The position numbers and the translations under genes are program-made. Under the pieces are notes generated by a model. It searched no databases. It was not told where the DNA came from and saw nothing but the letters and a program-made list of their open reading frames with translations. Positions 1-10,891 of a stretch of 64,000 nt of DNA are shown piece by piece. Source of the DNA: Trissonchulus latispiculum (taxonomy: Eukaryota > Nematoda > Enoplea > Enoplida > Ironidae). The DNA lies in NCBI GenBank assembly GCA_030248195.1, contig JASAND010021126.1:1-64000 (forward strand), in the 5' to 3' direction. The number at the start of each line of letters is the position of its first letter. The stretch's first letter is position 1.

Positions 1-260
1 CCTTGCTCCTTCAGGGCAAGAGGATAATATCTTCTACCCATGCGTGGGGGTCATTCACTTTGATCCCGCCACTCCTCATCGGGCCACAGCGCGCTTACCG
101 TTGGAGCGCTCCAGCCCGGTATTTAGTACCTTCTAACCGTATTTATATTAGCCCCCCTAATGACCGGTAACCGGTCATTCCCTTGGTCCTTGTATACCCG
201 TTACGAGTATACAGTAAAAATTCGTGCCCTTTTGTACGGTCTTTTTCCATCATGAAGCTT

Positions 261-350
261 ACGGCGGATGTTTAACCTTCCTTTACCGGCGGACGTTTAA
301 CCTTCCCTTATCGGCGGATGTTTAACTCTTTACTTTTCGGCGGATGCGTT
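261..350. repeat. short tandem repeat, about 25 bp x 4
   Basis: Four imperfect direct copies of a unit beginning GGCGGATGTTTAACCTTCC follow each other, the last one decayed. No function is evident. Confidence 0.7.
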
Positions 351-949
351 TCCCTCCCCCATTGGTTATTATTTCCCTTCCCCTGTCTGGTCGTTCATGG
401 CCCTGGGCGACCAATTCGGACTATATTCCTGGATATGACATTCTTAATTGAGACTTTACCTTATTCTGACTTTACCCGGATGTGACTTTCTATTGCTCAA
501 CGGTGAACTACCTAATGATGAATTGCTCAATTTGGACATTCCTGATTTTAACTGCCATTTATGACTGCTCAATCATGAAGCTTCCCTATTCTGACATTCT
601 CTATTACGAAGACCATCTCTATTATGACAATTACCCGATGACGACTGCTCAATATTTGGCCTTTATACTTATGCGAAATGGACGCTTTTCCTTTTCCCCA
701 ATATCTATATTTAATGCCCAAAGAAGAAGATTTTTACCAATTTGTGAACTTTTGCATTTTTGTGTATTACTGTATATCTACATTACTTGCCATATATAAC
801 AGTTTTCTTTATGCTAATACCAGTTTTCTTATATGTCCTTATTTTGTGCCTTATTTGCCTATGACTGTTTCTAGATATATATATTTTATTCTGGGTGCGT
901 ATTTTATTACTAAAAATTTTATCTCTTGTGAACCCTACTAAAATATTTT

Positions 950-1073
950 ACCTTTTCCTTGAGTTTATTCTAAAAATACTTTTTCTTAACTCCTTGAAGC
1001 TCATTTTAAACTACTTTTATTAACTCCTTGAAGCTTATTTTAAAATCATTTTACTACCTCTTTGAAGCTAACC
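950..1073. repeat. short tandem repeat, about 34 bp x 3
   Basis: Three imperfect copies share the core AACTCCTTGAAGCT followed by a T/A-rich spacer. The third copy is degenerate (CCTCTTTGAAGCT). Confidence 0.6.
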
Positions 1074-2589
1074 TTTACAAATTTTTATCTAAATTTAGTC
1101 TGTTTTGTTTAACTCTTAACGGTTTTGTTTCATTGCGGGTATTTTGTACGGTTTTTCTGCATAATACGTGTTTGTCGCTAGTCTTAACCAAAAATTTTAC
1201 CAAAAATTTTGACTTATCTTTTCTTGATTTCTTTTCTATTTTATCTAACGGGTTGTCATTTGGGGTTATACTAGTCGTTTTGGCCGAAGGCCCTAGCCAG
1301 TATTATGTTTTAAAAATTCTGATTCTTGTCCCTTGGAAATTCCCTTTCTCATGCCGCCACGTTTTTGTTTAAAATTCTTTTGTACGTGTATCTTTTAGTT
1401 GGCCCAACGTTTTCCGCCCTAAATTTCGGGTTCGTTCGAAGGAAATGATGTCAGTTTTGTTACCCCGGACCAGTGCGCCAAAGTAGCACCCGAAATATAT
1501 GCCCCCAACCCCCATTAAGGCCTGCAGCGCGGTTGGGAGGCTCATCTATAAAATTTTTTCTCTACTATTAGGGAACTTTATTTCTAAATTGGTGTTTCGC
1601 GCTTTCTTTCATCAGACTTCCTAACCTATCCCTATTTTAAATTATTATTATTTTGGTACCTGCGGGGTACTTGGGGACTTCTTTCGTACCCTGTTGGTCC
1701 TTCTTTATACATGCTTTAGCATGGTAAGGGTTCTTTCATAACCCTTTTAATTTTATTTAATTATTATTCTAAAGACTCCATATAAAGCTCGCTCCTCTTT
1801 TGCGCGAAACACCGGAAATTATATTCTTATTTTCTTATATTTTACTTAAAATTTTGTAGAAGAGCCGAATGGAACTGAGTTAGTCCAGCGAGGTTTAGGC
1901 ACCCTGAACCCACCCAGCCGAGATTCTGCGCACCCTTGAGCTTAGCGGGAGGTAACCTCCGCACCTTAGCTGAATTGCCCTATACGAAGCTGACATCCGG
2001 GTTCTTGAATTTTTGGGATTGGTATTGGTGGTTTTTGCTTGTTTTACCTGGTCATTTCGACCAGAGGGTCCCTCTGGCGCTCCTGCCCCCGTGGCTTTTT
2101 CTCATGGCATGGCCCACGCGCCATAGTTTTTCTACTGATTTTTACTCTTGTTGTCTCCTTATACTGGCTCGGGTCCTAGGTGCTTTTAGTAACACGTTTA
2201 GTCGCATTTTGTTTCTGTTTTTCCATTTGATTTGCTCTTTTTACTTGTTTTGTATTATCTTAACGTATTGTTGTCGTTTCTTAACCCTTTGGAGACCTTA
2301 CCAAAATTCATTTAAAATTTCTCTTCAACGTTAAATGACTTTTTCCTTACGAGGTTCCCTCGCAGGTGCTCGGGCGGTAAGCCCTGGGGAGTTGTAATGG
2401 GTGGGTGTGTTTGATGTGTTTTTAGTGTGTCTGTTGTATGAATGTACGTATGTGTATTTTTGAGAAAGTGTTAGAAATTGTGCATTTGAAATTCATGTGT
2501 GTGATTTGTCCCTAAACTGGTTTTTAATAATGTGTTTTTATTCAGCCGCTAGGCGGCGCTTTCGAGTCACAAAACTAGATCGGGACCTT

Positions 2590-2700
2590 CAACCAATGAA
2601 AACTTTCCAGCCTGCTTTCAAAAATCAATACTTGTTTCTGATTGGCTAGTTAAGGGGGTGGTCCGATGTAGGAATGAAAAGTAGTCAGTCTTGTATTTTT
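2590..2700 (+). promoter_or_regulatory. possible promoter-like segment
   Basis: A CCAAT motif (about 2594) and an inverted CCAAT (ATTGG, about 2641) precede TCAGTC at 2685-2690, which matches the arthropod-type initiator consensus. AGTCA lies about 24 bases downstream, close to but not at the usual DPE position. No gene follows on the plus strand, so this may be a promoter from a decayed retroelement LTR or coincidence. Confidence 0.2.
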
Positions 2701-4600
2701 CTTTCATAGAGTCAAGCGGTGTTTTATTGCTCTTGGTATATACGTGTATTTCAGTGTGGGCCCCTCGTATATGTGCTATTTCCACTTGTCCCCATTTTCG
2801 CTAGTATACCTGGGTTTCTGTATTTTTATGCTCGGCTTTGTGAATTCGTATAACTTTTAGCCCCTTCATTTATATTTAACCGTCCCCTGGTTTAGGTCGT
2901 ACCGGCCAAACCTCCCCATATTTCTATTATTGGTGTGTTTTCTGTCCAGTTTTGGAAATTTATCTGGATGCTTCTGTCTTTTCGATAACTGCTGTTATGG
3001 GTAAAAATTAGTAAGTTGGGAACGTAAAAAGCTATTCTTGTGACCTGAGTGATTTATGTACCTAGTTTTGAATTATTTTGTGAATCCCTAACCTGCTGTA
3101 AGTAATTTGTTTAGTTAGGTTTAAAAAGTAAATAAGGTCTCCATTTATTAGTAGAATTAGGCCGTAGTATTTACTGTTCGGTAGGCAGTTAAGTAGTTTA
3201 GAAATCTGGCAGTCTGAGAGTAAGTTGAGCGTATTTTTGTGGTGGTGTTTTGTATAAATCTGAGTTAGGGTCACTGTTGTTCCATTAGCTAGTTTGGCGA
3301 GGTTGTTGCTACAGGTCGACTGGAACAACATCTCCTTCAGGTCTGCTGTTTCCTAGCGCGCAGTACCCACCCCGTAGTGCTTAGTAGACAGGTTGCCTTC
3401 TACTAGCATTACACTAGGGCTGGGGGGGAGCGCAAAAGATCCCACAATTCTAAGTGTTAGCTGGCCACATTTATGCAAATCATAGACGGAACAAAAATCC
3501 TTGATATTTCACCATTTATAAGGTTTTGGCTTAGGGGTAAGTAGACAGCTTTATGTGCAGCAACTTTTACAGTTTTTATATGCAATGATAAGCTCACCCT
3601 ATTGTATGGTATATGTTGCGTTGCCTAATAAGATACCGTATTGTAGTGAGTAAATGATGCTGGATTTGTGTTCGGTGTGTGATGTCTAGTGACAGAATGA
3701 ATGAAAAGCGATGACCGACCAGTAGAAATGGCTAAACTTGACAATCAAATTAAATTCAATCAAAAAAAAGTTCCCTAATCATCTTAACAAAAAATATAGA
3801 CCACGACTTCAATTCAAACTCTGTAGAGATACTTCATGTGAAAACTTTACTACTTTACCCTTCTGGAATTCCCTACTTCACCCTACTGGACGCTCACGCA
3901 CCCATCATTTGGTGAAATGTAAAATTATAATTTAGTGATTACCACAATAGTTCCACCGTTGCACCCAGTTCAGCGACAAACCACCCTGCCAGCCGTGTGT
4001 TCAAATCAGGATTCTTGTTAGCAGGAGTGGAAGCAATGCTGAACAAATGTCTTTCAAGAGGTCCAACATTGGGAATGTGCGGTTTATCCCTAAAATTATT
4101 GTATCTGGTTAAACAGTGGGTGTTAGTGGTCAAAATTGAGCTTAATATTTATAAATTAGCAGCCCTGCAAAGATGAAATAGGCGCAACAAATCAAACAGT
4201 GACGTTGTTCACACAGAGTTGACTCCGGGTCCAAATTTTTGAACCCGGATTGTCACACTCGGACCCACCCAGAGCTGGAATGAGAGTAACAATAACAGTA
4301 ATAGTAACAGTAACACATAACAAAACTTGAACATAGGTCATTTTACAAATATATTTATAAATATTCGATCCTAGAGTAATAAAAGTTGTTAAGTTTATGC
4401 TATAGTTTTATGTTTCACTCAATAATGTTTGATTTAACAAGTTTCTTTCAATTTCAAACGCTAACTCAAATTAAAATTTCAAAATGTTAGGCAAACATCA
4501 ATTTATGTCCGCAAAATCTTGAAGTTAATGAACTATTTCTCAGCCTCTCAGTCTTAACTATCTTATTGTACATACTTAAGTAGATTGAATAAGACGAATC
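2701..4600. other. no gene seen
   Basis: Only short unconvincing frames are present, and no splice-consistent exon was found. A short imperfect AACAGTAA/AATAGTAA microsatellite lies around 4288-4316. Confidence 0.5.
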
Positions 4601-4607
4601 AAAGTGT

Positions 4608-4712
4608 GAAAGGTTGAAATCAGGAATGAAAGATATGAAGAAAAGTGTCCATGGTATATCAAACCGCCGACCTTTGATTTAAAAGCATTACCACTTCGTC
4701 AACCCCCCGGAC
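4608..4712 (-). mobile_element. tRNA-derived SINE fragment (family A)
   Basis: Read on the minus strand, a tRNA-like head has a box A-like TTGACGAAGTGGTAATGC and a box B-like GGTTTGATATACC. It is followed by GGACACTTTTCTTCATATC. The same arrangement, including the GGACACTTTTCTTCA tail, recurs at 20565-20662, so this is a dispersed family and not a lone decayed tRNA gene. Ends and target duplication are not resolved. Confidence 0.55.
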
Positions 4713-4810
4713 AAAAGGACTAAGTTCAGTTAGCTGATGACAACCTTTCAATGTTTACGTAAAACACTGATATTAAACAAAAGGGGAAATTCTTGAAATG
4801 GGTGTCTTTC

Positions 4811-5413
4811 GGGTCTCTTGCGCAATTCCCCCCAGCCCTAACTTTTGATTTTTTTGACCAATAACTTTGAAATTTTGTATGGGTGCATACTAGAGGCTGA
4901 TGAATTCAAAAATTCAAAAATTTTAAAATTTTAAAAAAATTTAAATTTTATTTTGGTAAGGGGGGACCAAGGGGAACCGAAAAATTTTTTGAAAAATTTT
5001 TTGCTGAAAACGAGCATACAGGGGTTTTCAGGGGTGCTGAGCACGAATCCGAAATCCATTTTTCGATAAAGCTTTTCGTCAACTCAGGATAAGCTTACAT
5101 CTTAAGCTTATAACTTTGGCTTATTTTAAGCTTTCGAAAAGCTTTATCGAAAAACGGATTTCGGATTCGTGCTCACCATCCCTGAAAACCCCTGTATGCA
5201 TGTTTTCAGCAAAAATTTTTTCAAAAAATTTTTCGGTTCCCCTTGGTCCCCCTTACCAAAATAAAATTTAAAATTTTTTAAAATTTTTTAAAATTTTAAT
5301 ATTTTTGAATTTTTGAATTCATCAGCCTCTAGTATGCACCCATACAAAATTTCAAAGTTATTGGTCAAAAAAATCAAAAGTTAGGGCTGGGAGGGGAATT
5401 GCGCAAGAGACCC
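4811..5413. mobile_element. foldback hAT-like MITE with 8-bp TSD
   Basis: The two halves of this 603-bp element are inverted copies of each other along nearly the whole length. The termini are GGGTCTCTTGCGCAATTCCC and its complement. Exact 8-bp duplications TGTCTTTC flank it at 4803-4810 and 5414-5421. Eight-base duplications are the rule for hAT-type transposition, but no transposase is present, so it would be mobilised in trans. The right end abuts a candidate exon. A core block (GGGGACCAAGGGGAACCGAA) is shared with sequence near 62.3 kb. Confidence 0.85.
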
Positions 5414-5421
5414 TGTCTTTC

Positions 5422-5639
5422 TTCCTATTATCCCACCAGTCTCCAAATGGGCCTTCGTAGCCATTAACCATTGTTTCGGTCAGTAGATTTAATACTTCCA
5501 GTTCAGTGTGGCTCGTAGCATTTGTCGTGTGATTTTGGAAATGCAAGATGTCATCGATAACAAGATATAAAGGCGCAGACAAAGTAGAATCGCCAACCAC
5601 GCTTGAGCTCCACCAAACAATCAATGCACAGATCAAACA
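5422..5639 (-). pseudogene. candidate exon interrupted by a foldback insertion
   Basis: On the minus strand a good 3' splice site (pyrimidine-rich tract ending TTTTCTTTCAG at 5640) opens into a frame of about 70 codons. It contains two N-glycosylation-type motifs (NHT, NAT) and a tryptophan pair (GDWWDN). The frame reaches the 8-bp target duplication of the 4811-5413 foldback element, whose terminal repeat then supplies the remaining codons. Without that insertion the frame would continue across 4802 for about 20 codons. I recognise no domain. It may be an exon of a gene outside the window or a chance frame with a good acceptor. Confidence 0.3.
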
Positions 5640-5678
5640 CTGAAAGAAAATTCAACTTTGCAGTTTTTCGATTCCTTG

Positions 5679-6014
5679 CTACCCATTACGAGAAGTCATT
5701 TGAAACCTCAGAAGAGTAAGCAATGAATCGTTGTTGAACAAAAAGTTTCTTTTTCTTCTGGAGTGAGCCAGGCTGTAGAACTGTTTTACACGGAAATTAG
5801 TTAGGTAGAATTCGTGAGCGAAGAAGGAAAAATTCAATTTATACAAGAAGGCCTCAAAAGGGGCATTATCCTTCCGTAGACACATGCAAAATCCAGTTGT
5901 TGTATCTGTGACGCCTGCCCTAGAAATACAACTAACGATCTTTTTTTGCTGATCCAACGAATATTGAATTTTGAGCTTTCCCCCACAGATTTTCAGAAGA
6001 TTACGTTCAGCCAA
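5679..6014 (-). CDS. unrecognised 111-codon frame
   Basis: This minus-strand frame contains four cysteines (ICGG, VSCIS, FCMCL) and lies just upstream of the candidate exon ending at 5639. The two cannot be joined by the short intervening stretch without creating a stop, so a shared gene is not supported. There is no signal peptide or known domain. It is reported because it is the longest frame of near-normal composition in the first 13 kb. Confidence 0.18.
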   Translation of the reverse strand: MAERNLLKICGGKLKIQYSLDQQKKIVSCISRAGVTDTTTGFCMCLRKDNAPFEAFLYKLNFSFFAHEFYLTNFRVKQFYSLAHSRRKRNFLFNNDSLLTLLRFQMTSRNG

Positions 6015-6278
6015 TCAAAAAACCTGGGTTGGCTATAACGCTGCCCTGTTCAACGAACAGTCCAGCTAAACGCTAAGCCTGTTTGTGAAATTGCACCTCT
6101 GTGCAGCTTCCAAGCTTCGCTGTGCCAAAAACATGCAGTGCCTTGGACTGCTGCTGACAGTCAAAGACTGTGAAAAGACAGTCATTGTGACATCTTCTAT
6201 AGTAGTCGGCAGCCTAATTTGCATATTGTATCGAAAGAAAAAAATCGCCCCAAGCAAGCCCACTGCTAAAGAAAGGAC

Positions 6279-6710
6279 ATCTACAGCTATTCGCTTATTT
6301 CAGTTTAAAGAAAAGAAAGAAAGAAAGAAATGAAAGAAGGAAAGAAAGAAAGAAAATGGAAGAAAATGAAAGAAAAGTTTTCCAATAAGAATTTCACTAA
6401 CACTTTGGGACTATGCCATCAATTAAACTTCTGTTATTTTGATTGCATAAACATTTGAACAGGTACCCTACCTCGTTTATTCTTTGAGGAAACCGCCATT
6501 TTGATAAGTTAGCAACAATCTAAGGTGCATAGTTTAATGTTTCAAAAGACACAAGGCACACATTTGAAATTTGAGTGTAACCTTCTGTCTGCCTATCACT
6601 TTTAGCAGACAACCAAGAAATTGAAAGAAAGAAGGAAAGAAAGAAATGAAACGAAAGAAAAAAAAGAAAGAAAGAAACTTTATACTGAAATATGCGAATA
6701 GCTGTAAATG
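6279..6710. repeat. inverted-repeat element with GAAA microsatellites
   Basis: Inverted copies of about 33 bp (left CAGCTATTCGCTTATTTCAG, right CTGAAATATGCGAATAGCTG) flank two purine arrays of GAAA/GGAAA units (about 6307-6375 and 6620-6677) and a unique centre. The purine strand is the same in both arrays although the outer repeats are inverted. The arrays therefore expanded independently or the microsatellite is part of the element's terminus. Confidence 0.6.
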
Positions 6711-6903
6711 GAGAAATGACGCAGTAAACACAAGACATACCAACTCTTTTTATACATTCTATATATATTCTATATACATAGTCTGTATCTCCAAAGGGTT
6801 TGTATGTAACCCATAGGTATAGATTTAACTAATAATAATAAATTAATAATTAGGAGTGAATGTAGCTAAAAGGATTGCGGTAGGTAGTGACACTCATACG
6901 TGT

Positions 6904-6990
6904 GCTTGGGGGGTTGGGGGGGGGGGGCTTCACCCCCCCCCAGACCTGAGCTCACCCCCAGAGGGGTCCCTCACCCCCCCCAGAATCCGG
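6904..6990. repeat. G-tract / C-tract hairpin region
   Basis: Runs of 7-12 G are followed by C runs (GGGGGGCTTCACCCCCCC and CCCCCAGAGGGG), able to fold as hairpins or, on single strands, as G-quadruplex or i-motif structures. The chance frame across it is not a gene. Confidence 0.5.
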
Positions 6991-7932
6991 ATTTTTCCGG
7001 TAAGAAACCATTTATACTGCATCGCACATCACAACTACGAACATAATCAAGTAAAAATTTCTACTGACTGCTAGGCCCAAGCTTCAAAGCTGCCATTCGC
7101 CAATATGATTTGGCACATATGTCCCTACCTGCAGAAAAATACCCGATGTCTGTATCCTATCTGCATCTAAGGCAATTACTGTTCAAAGTTGAAGTTTCGG
7201 CAAAATTTTGAAAATTTTTGGCTAACGAAAGGAATGTTTTATTGCTATAAGGCTGTAATTTGGCATGTACAGAGTCCCTACAGGAGTACGCATATGTGCC
7301 AAATGGCAAGAAATTCTGCCGCGTGAAAAAAATTTTATGTCAACTTTAATCTTCAAAACTTGCCGAAACCGCCATTTTCAGTCTGCCGGATCCTGTGTAG
7401 AGGCTTTTTGCAGCCATAGAAGGCGCAAACCTTCACTAATAGAGCTGAAATCTTTTGTGGGGGTGTTTTCGACCTCGCTGAGTTCAAATATCTCAAAAAA
7501 ACTTAATTTCAAAAAATTTGATTTTTTCGATGGCTGTTGTACATTTTACAGGGACAGCAACCCCTGCAGTGCGATAACTACCTTTTTCCACTTGAAGTCA
7601 AAACTCAAAGACAATACAGAACTGAGATTGAGAAGACTAGTTCAAAGGCAATGACCTCAACGACTGTCCCCGTAAAATGAATAGAAACGTAAAATCTGCC
7701 CCAGCATTCTAAATGGATTTAAAGAAGAGTTGAGTTTTTGAACAATTTTAACACGAATTTGAACCACAGTTTTAATTTAATAACAATTGATACAATTAAA
7801 GTTTCAGGATTTCATATTTTAAGAAAGTTTGAATTTAACAGATTAGTCAAATCAATTTTAAAAGGCATTTTATTTAATAAATTATGACTACTATACTATC
7901 TTAATAATATAATGAATGAGAAACAGTTACTA

Positions 7933-8197
7933 GATGTCCGTTCAAAACGTCTAAAGTCAAAACGTCTAACGTTCATTACGTCTACCGACGAAACGTCTAA
8001 CGACGAAACGTCTACAGACAAAACGTCTAAATTTTCTAAAATAATAAATAAAAATAATCACCAAAAGTTGGGAACGTTTAGACGTTTTGAACGTGTGACA
8101 CAATTTTAGAAAAATTAGACGTTTTGTCAGTGGAAGTTTCGTCGTTAGAAGTTTCGTCGGTAGACGTTATGAACGTTAGACGTTTTGATAGGGAACC
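7933..8197. mobile_element. nested foldback of AACGTCTAA units, 9-bp TSD
   Basis: Several copies of AAAACGTCTAA or AAACGTCTAC on the left are mirrored by TTAGACGTTTT on the right, around an A/T-rich centre. Perfect 9-bp duplications CAGTTACTA flank it (7924-7932 and 8198-8206). A 9-bp duplication is typical of Mutator-like elements; that assignment is inference because no transposase is present. Confidence 0.7.
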
Positions 8198-8696
8198 CAG
8201 TTACTATTGAGTTTATTAGAAATTTAACACTGTACATAAACATATGATTTAATAAGGTTTCTAATGCCTATGGCTTTAAAGTTTTATCTAAGTTCCATAT
8301 GCATGTTCTTTCTCAATTCAGTTATTAAAATGCCATTATCATGAAATTCATTTAGTATGTGGGGACAGATTTTACGTTTCTATTCATTTTACGGGGACAG
8401 TCGTTGAGGTTATTGCCTTTGAACTAGTCTTCAAAGTTCTCTATTGTCTTCGAGTTTTGACTTCAAGTGGAAAAGGGCAATTAACGCACTGCAGGGGTTT
8501 CTGTCCCCGTAAAATGTACAACAGCCTTTTCGATTTCTGGGGTACCATTTCCCAAAAAAGGCGTTTCTGGAAATTTTTGAAGATTAAAGTTGACATAAAA
8601 ATTTTTTCACCCGCCAGAATTTCTTGCCATCTGGCATAAATGAGTATTCCTATAGGGTCCCCTTTTATGCCAAATTACAGCCTTATAGCTCCCACC

Positions 8697-8863
8697 CAGG
8701 GGCGTATCCAGGAATTTGAAAAGGAGGTATTTTTAACTAAAATTTACTGAAAAGGAGGGGGTTTCGAGTACAATTTGCACTTTTTGTAATGGAGTATTGA
8801 TAAAAGTTAGCCCAAAAGGAGAGGGCTTCAACCCCCAAAACCCTTCCCCTGGATACGCCTATG
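8697..8863. mobile_element. 167-bp hAT-like MITE
   Basis: The left end is CAGGGGCGTATCCAGG and the right end CCTGGATACGCCTATG, an imperfect inverted pair. Flanking octamers are CTCCCACC (8689-8696) and CTCGCACC (8864-8871), which differ at one base. CAGGGGCG termini with 8-bp duplications fit the hAT superfamily. Confidence 0.8.
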
Positions 8864-9065
8864 CTCGCACCAGTAATAAAATTTTCCTTTCGTTAGCCAA
8901 AAATTTTTAAATTTTTGCCGAAACTTCAACTTTGAAGAGCAATTCTCTTAGATGCAGATAAGATAGAAACGTTCTAGTATTTTTATGCAGATAGGGGCAT
9001 GTTCCAAATCATTTTGACAAATGGCAACGTGGAAGCTAGGGTCTTGCAGCCAGCAGAAATTTTTA

Positions 9066-10335
9066 ATTAATTATGTTGGTATTTGTGAAAAAGGGGGGTC
9101 GGGCACATAAACCCGACGACTCCACATGGCTGGAAGGCAGCTAAGCACCAACGACCAAGTATTTTTTGACCACACCCTGCTCTATATTTTCGCCGAAAAG
9201 TAGGCAGTCGCGACCGCAGGGGTCGCTGCGACTCCAGCAATCCTGGTCACGCTTTCTAGTTTCGCACTAAGAATTTCGCCTTCTAGTTTCGCACTAAGTT
9301 ATGCACAAAGAAACATGCGCTTGGCATCACCACCCCAGTAAACAGTGTCTGCTAACACCAAGGGAATCTGTGAATTACTGTTAGCGTTATATTGTAGTTG
9401 TAATGGTAGTGTCGTTGTAATCAGGGATGGGAGTTTAAATAAATGGTTTTTAAAAAACTGTTGGAACTAGGAAGTCATAGGCATAGATTACTGGAACGAG
9501 GACGTTTTCTTTAAATTTAAATTATTTTTCGAAAACATTTTCTATTTGAATTTCATCGTCTATACTGTACTGACCTCAATTTTCAACCCGAGAAGACTGT
9601 GTCAAGCAGCACTCTGTGCTCCAACTTGTACTTGTCGAACTTTTCTTTAAAACAGAAAACACCAATATTTAATCTGCTAAAATTTCAAAAATTGAACGTT
9701 TTCAAAGTCAGGCTGGGAACTATGTAAACGTAGAATTGAGTATCCTAGCATTTCTCAGTTAAAGGGTAATTAAAGACTCTTATTTAAATTTCTGGGCGAC
9801 ACACTCAAACTAAATTTGGCTGCACTAGATCGTTCAAGTCAATCAAGTCAATCTCATGTCTGATTCTTTCATTCATTTTTGTATTCGCAGGGAGCTTGTG
9901 CCGTAGATGTGAAATGACTGATTGTCTAATTTGGCAGCAGCACACTTATCTACCTGACAGTGAAATTGATGTCAACTTCAAAAACTGGGCCAAAGGGCGA
10001 CTCTTCCTTAAGCAGAGTTTACACTGTCATACTACAATTTTACTGCATACGATTGTGTTTCCAAACCTAGACTGCAGAATTTCTACTTACCGGCCTCATT
10101 ACAGATATGGTACCACTTTTCAGACTATCAGATGAAAGAATTCAAAAGCAGCAGGCAAAGTACATGAACACATCACTATTTGACGAAAAATAGATTGGAT
10201 ACTTTTACTAATTCCAGAATGACATCTGTGTTGCAAACAAGTTGTGGCATTGACATCAAACAGCAGACCTGGTCGGGGAAAGCTTAAGGAGTATTTTTGG
10301 AGACGTCAACTCTACGCCATCATTACCTGGAGTTA
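9066..10335. other. no gene seen; one short direct repeat
   Basis: A 30-bp direct repeat containing TTCTAGTTTCGCACTAAG occurs twice at about 9250-9300. The rest is AT-rich, with only short frames. Confidence 0.45.
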
Positions 10336-10549
10336 AGGTGCATTCATAGTTCGAGACGCAACCAGACGCGCGTAGACGCGCGTCAACGCGCGTACGTAAG
10401 CGTCTGCATGCGTTCGTGAGCATGAATACGCTACAATTATTTTTAAACGGTTAAAACGGCATGTTACAATCAGAGGTGTCGACGCGCGTCGACGCGCGTC
10501 TACGCACGTCGACGCACGTCTCTCTGCGTTCGCGACTATGAATGCACCT
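10336..10549. mobile_element. CpG-rich MITE with TTA target duplication
   Basis: Terminal repeats AGGTGCATTCATAG and CTATGAATGCACCT are flanked by TTA on both sides (10333-10335 and 10550-10552), as for PIF/Harbinger-type elements. Inside, arrays of GACGCGCGT / ACGCGCGTC on each side of an A/T-rich centre make a CpG-dense, self-complementary block in otherwise AT-rich DNA. Confidence 0.75.
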
Positions 10550-10891
10550 TTAGAAAGCCATCTTTATATCAAAATGTGGCTTAAATTCATTCATACTGGT
10601 GGATCGAGGAAACCTATGTTTATTCTCTAGATTTCATTGAGTTATGAAGAGTGCATTGATCAAATTTTTATGAGACATCCAAGATCTTTAATTACTTCTC
10701 CCCAAAAACCCATTTAACTATTTCCCCGAAATTGAAAACTGTACATAATCTCACAATAAAGTTACCCCATGTGTAATCTACAGATATGGAACAGACAGGA
10801 TTCTGATCAATTTATATTACTAAAACCCAAACTTTTAAAAAACTTTTAATAGTAAAAAGTATTTAAATTCTAAAAATATTTAAAGTTAAAA

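Larger units (their letters stand above)
1..2390. other. T-rich stretch without a recognisable gene
   Basis: The plus strand is strongly T-rich, and the short frames encode only low-complexity F/L/Y/S-rich peptides that I take as chance. Small structures are visible: a 21-base palindrome at 159-179 (AATGACCGGT, A, ACCGGTCATT) and two short tandem arrays listed separately. The composition resembles the non-coding 3' half of the LTR element at 12.7-20.1 kb. This could therefore be the 3' part of another old retroelement, but no matching LTR pair lies in the window. Confidence 0.4.
7053..9065. mobile_element. 2-kb foldback element carrying two nested insertions
   Basis: Long inverted arms match from the ends inward: CTACTGACTGCTAGGCCC / GCAGCCAGCAG, then GTTGAAGTTTCGGCAAAATT / its complement, then the block around GGGGACAGTCGTTGAGGT. 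Two smaller elements sit inside (7933-8197 and 8697-8863), each with its own target duplication, so they are younger. No transposase or other coding capacity is visible. A module at about 7437-7540 (CTGAGTTCAAATATC) recurs at 61.40-61.50 kb in another foldback. Confidence 0.75.

Noticed and set aside
2393..3060. An LTR beginning TGTAATGGG after a purine-rich stretch
   Set aside because: The start and promoter-like motifs fit, but no second copy, PBS or duplication is in the window.
6520..6743. F/S/L-rich minus-strand frames resembling membrane peptides
   Set aside because: They are antisense translations of the GAAA microsatellite.
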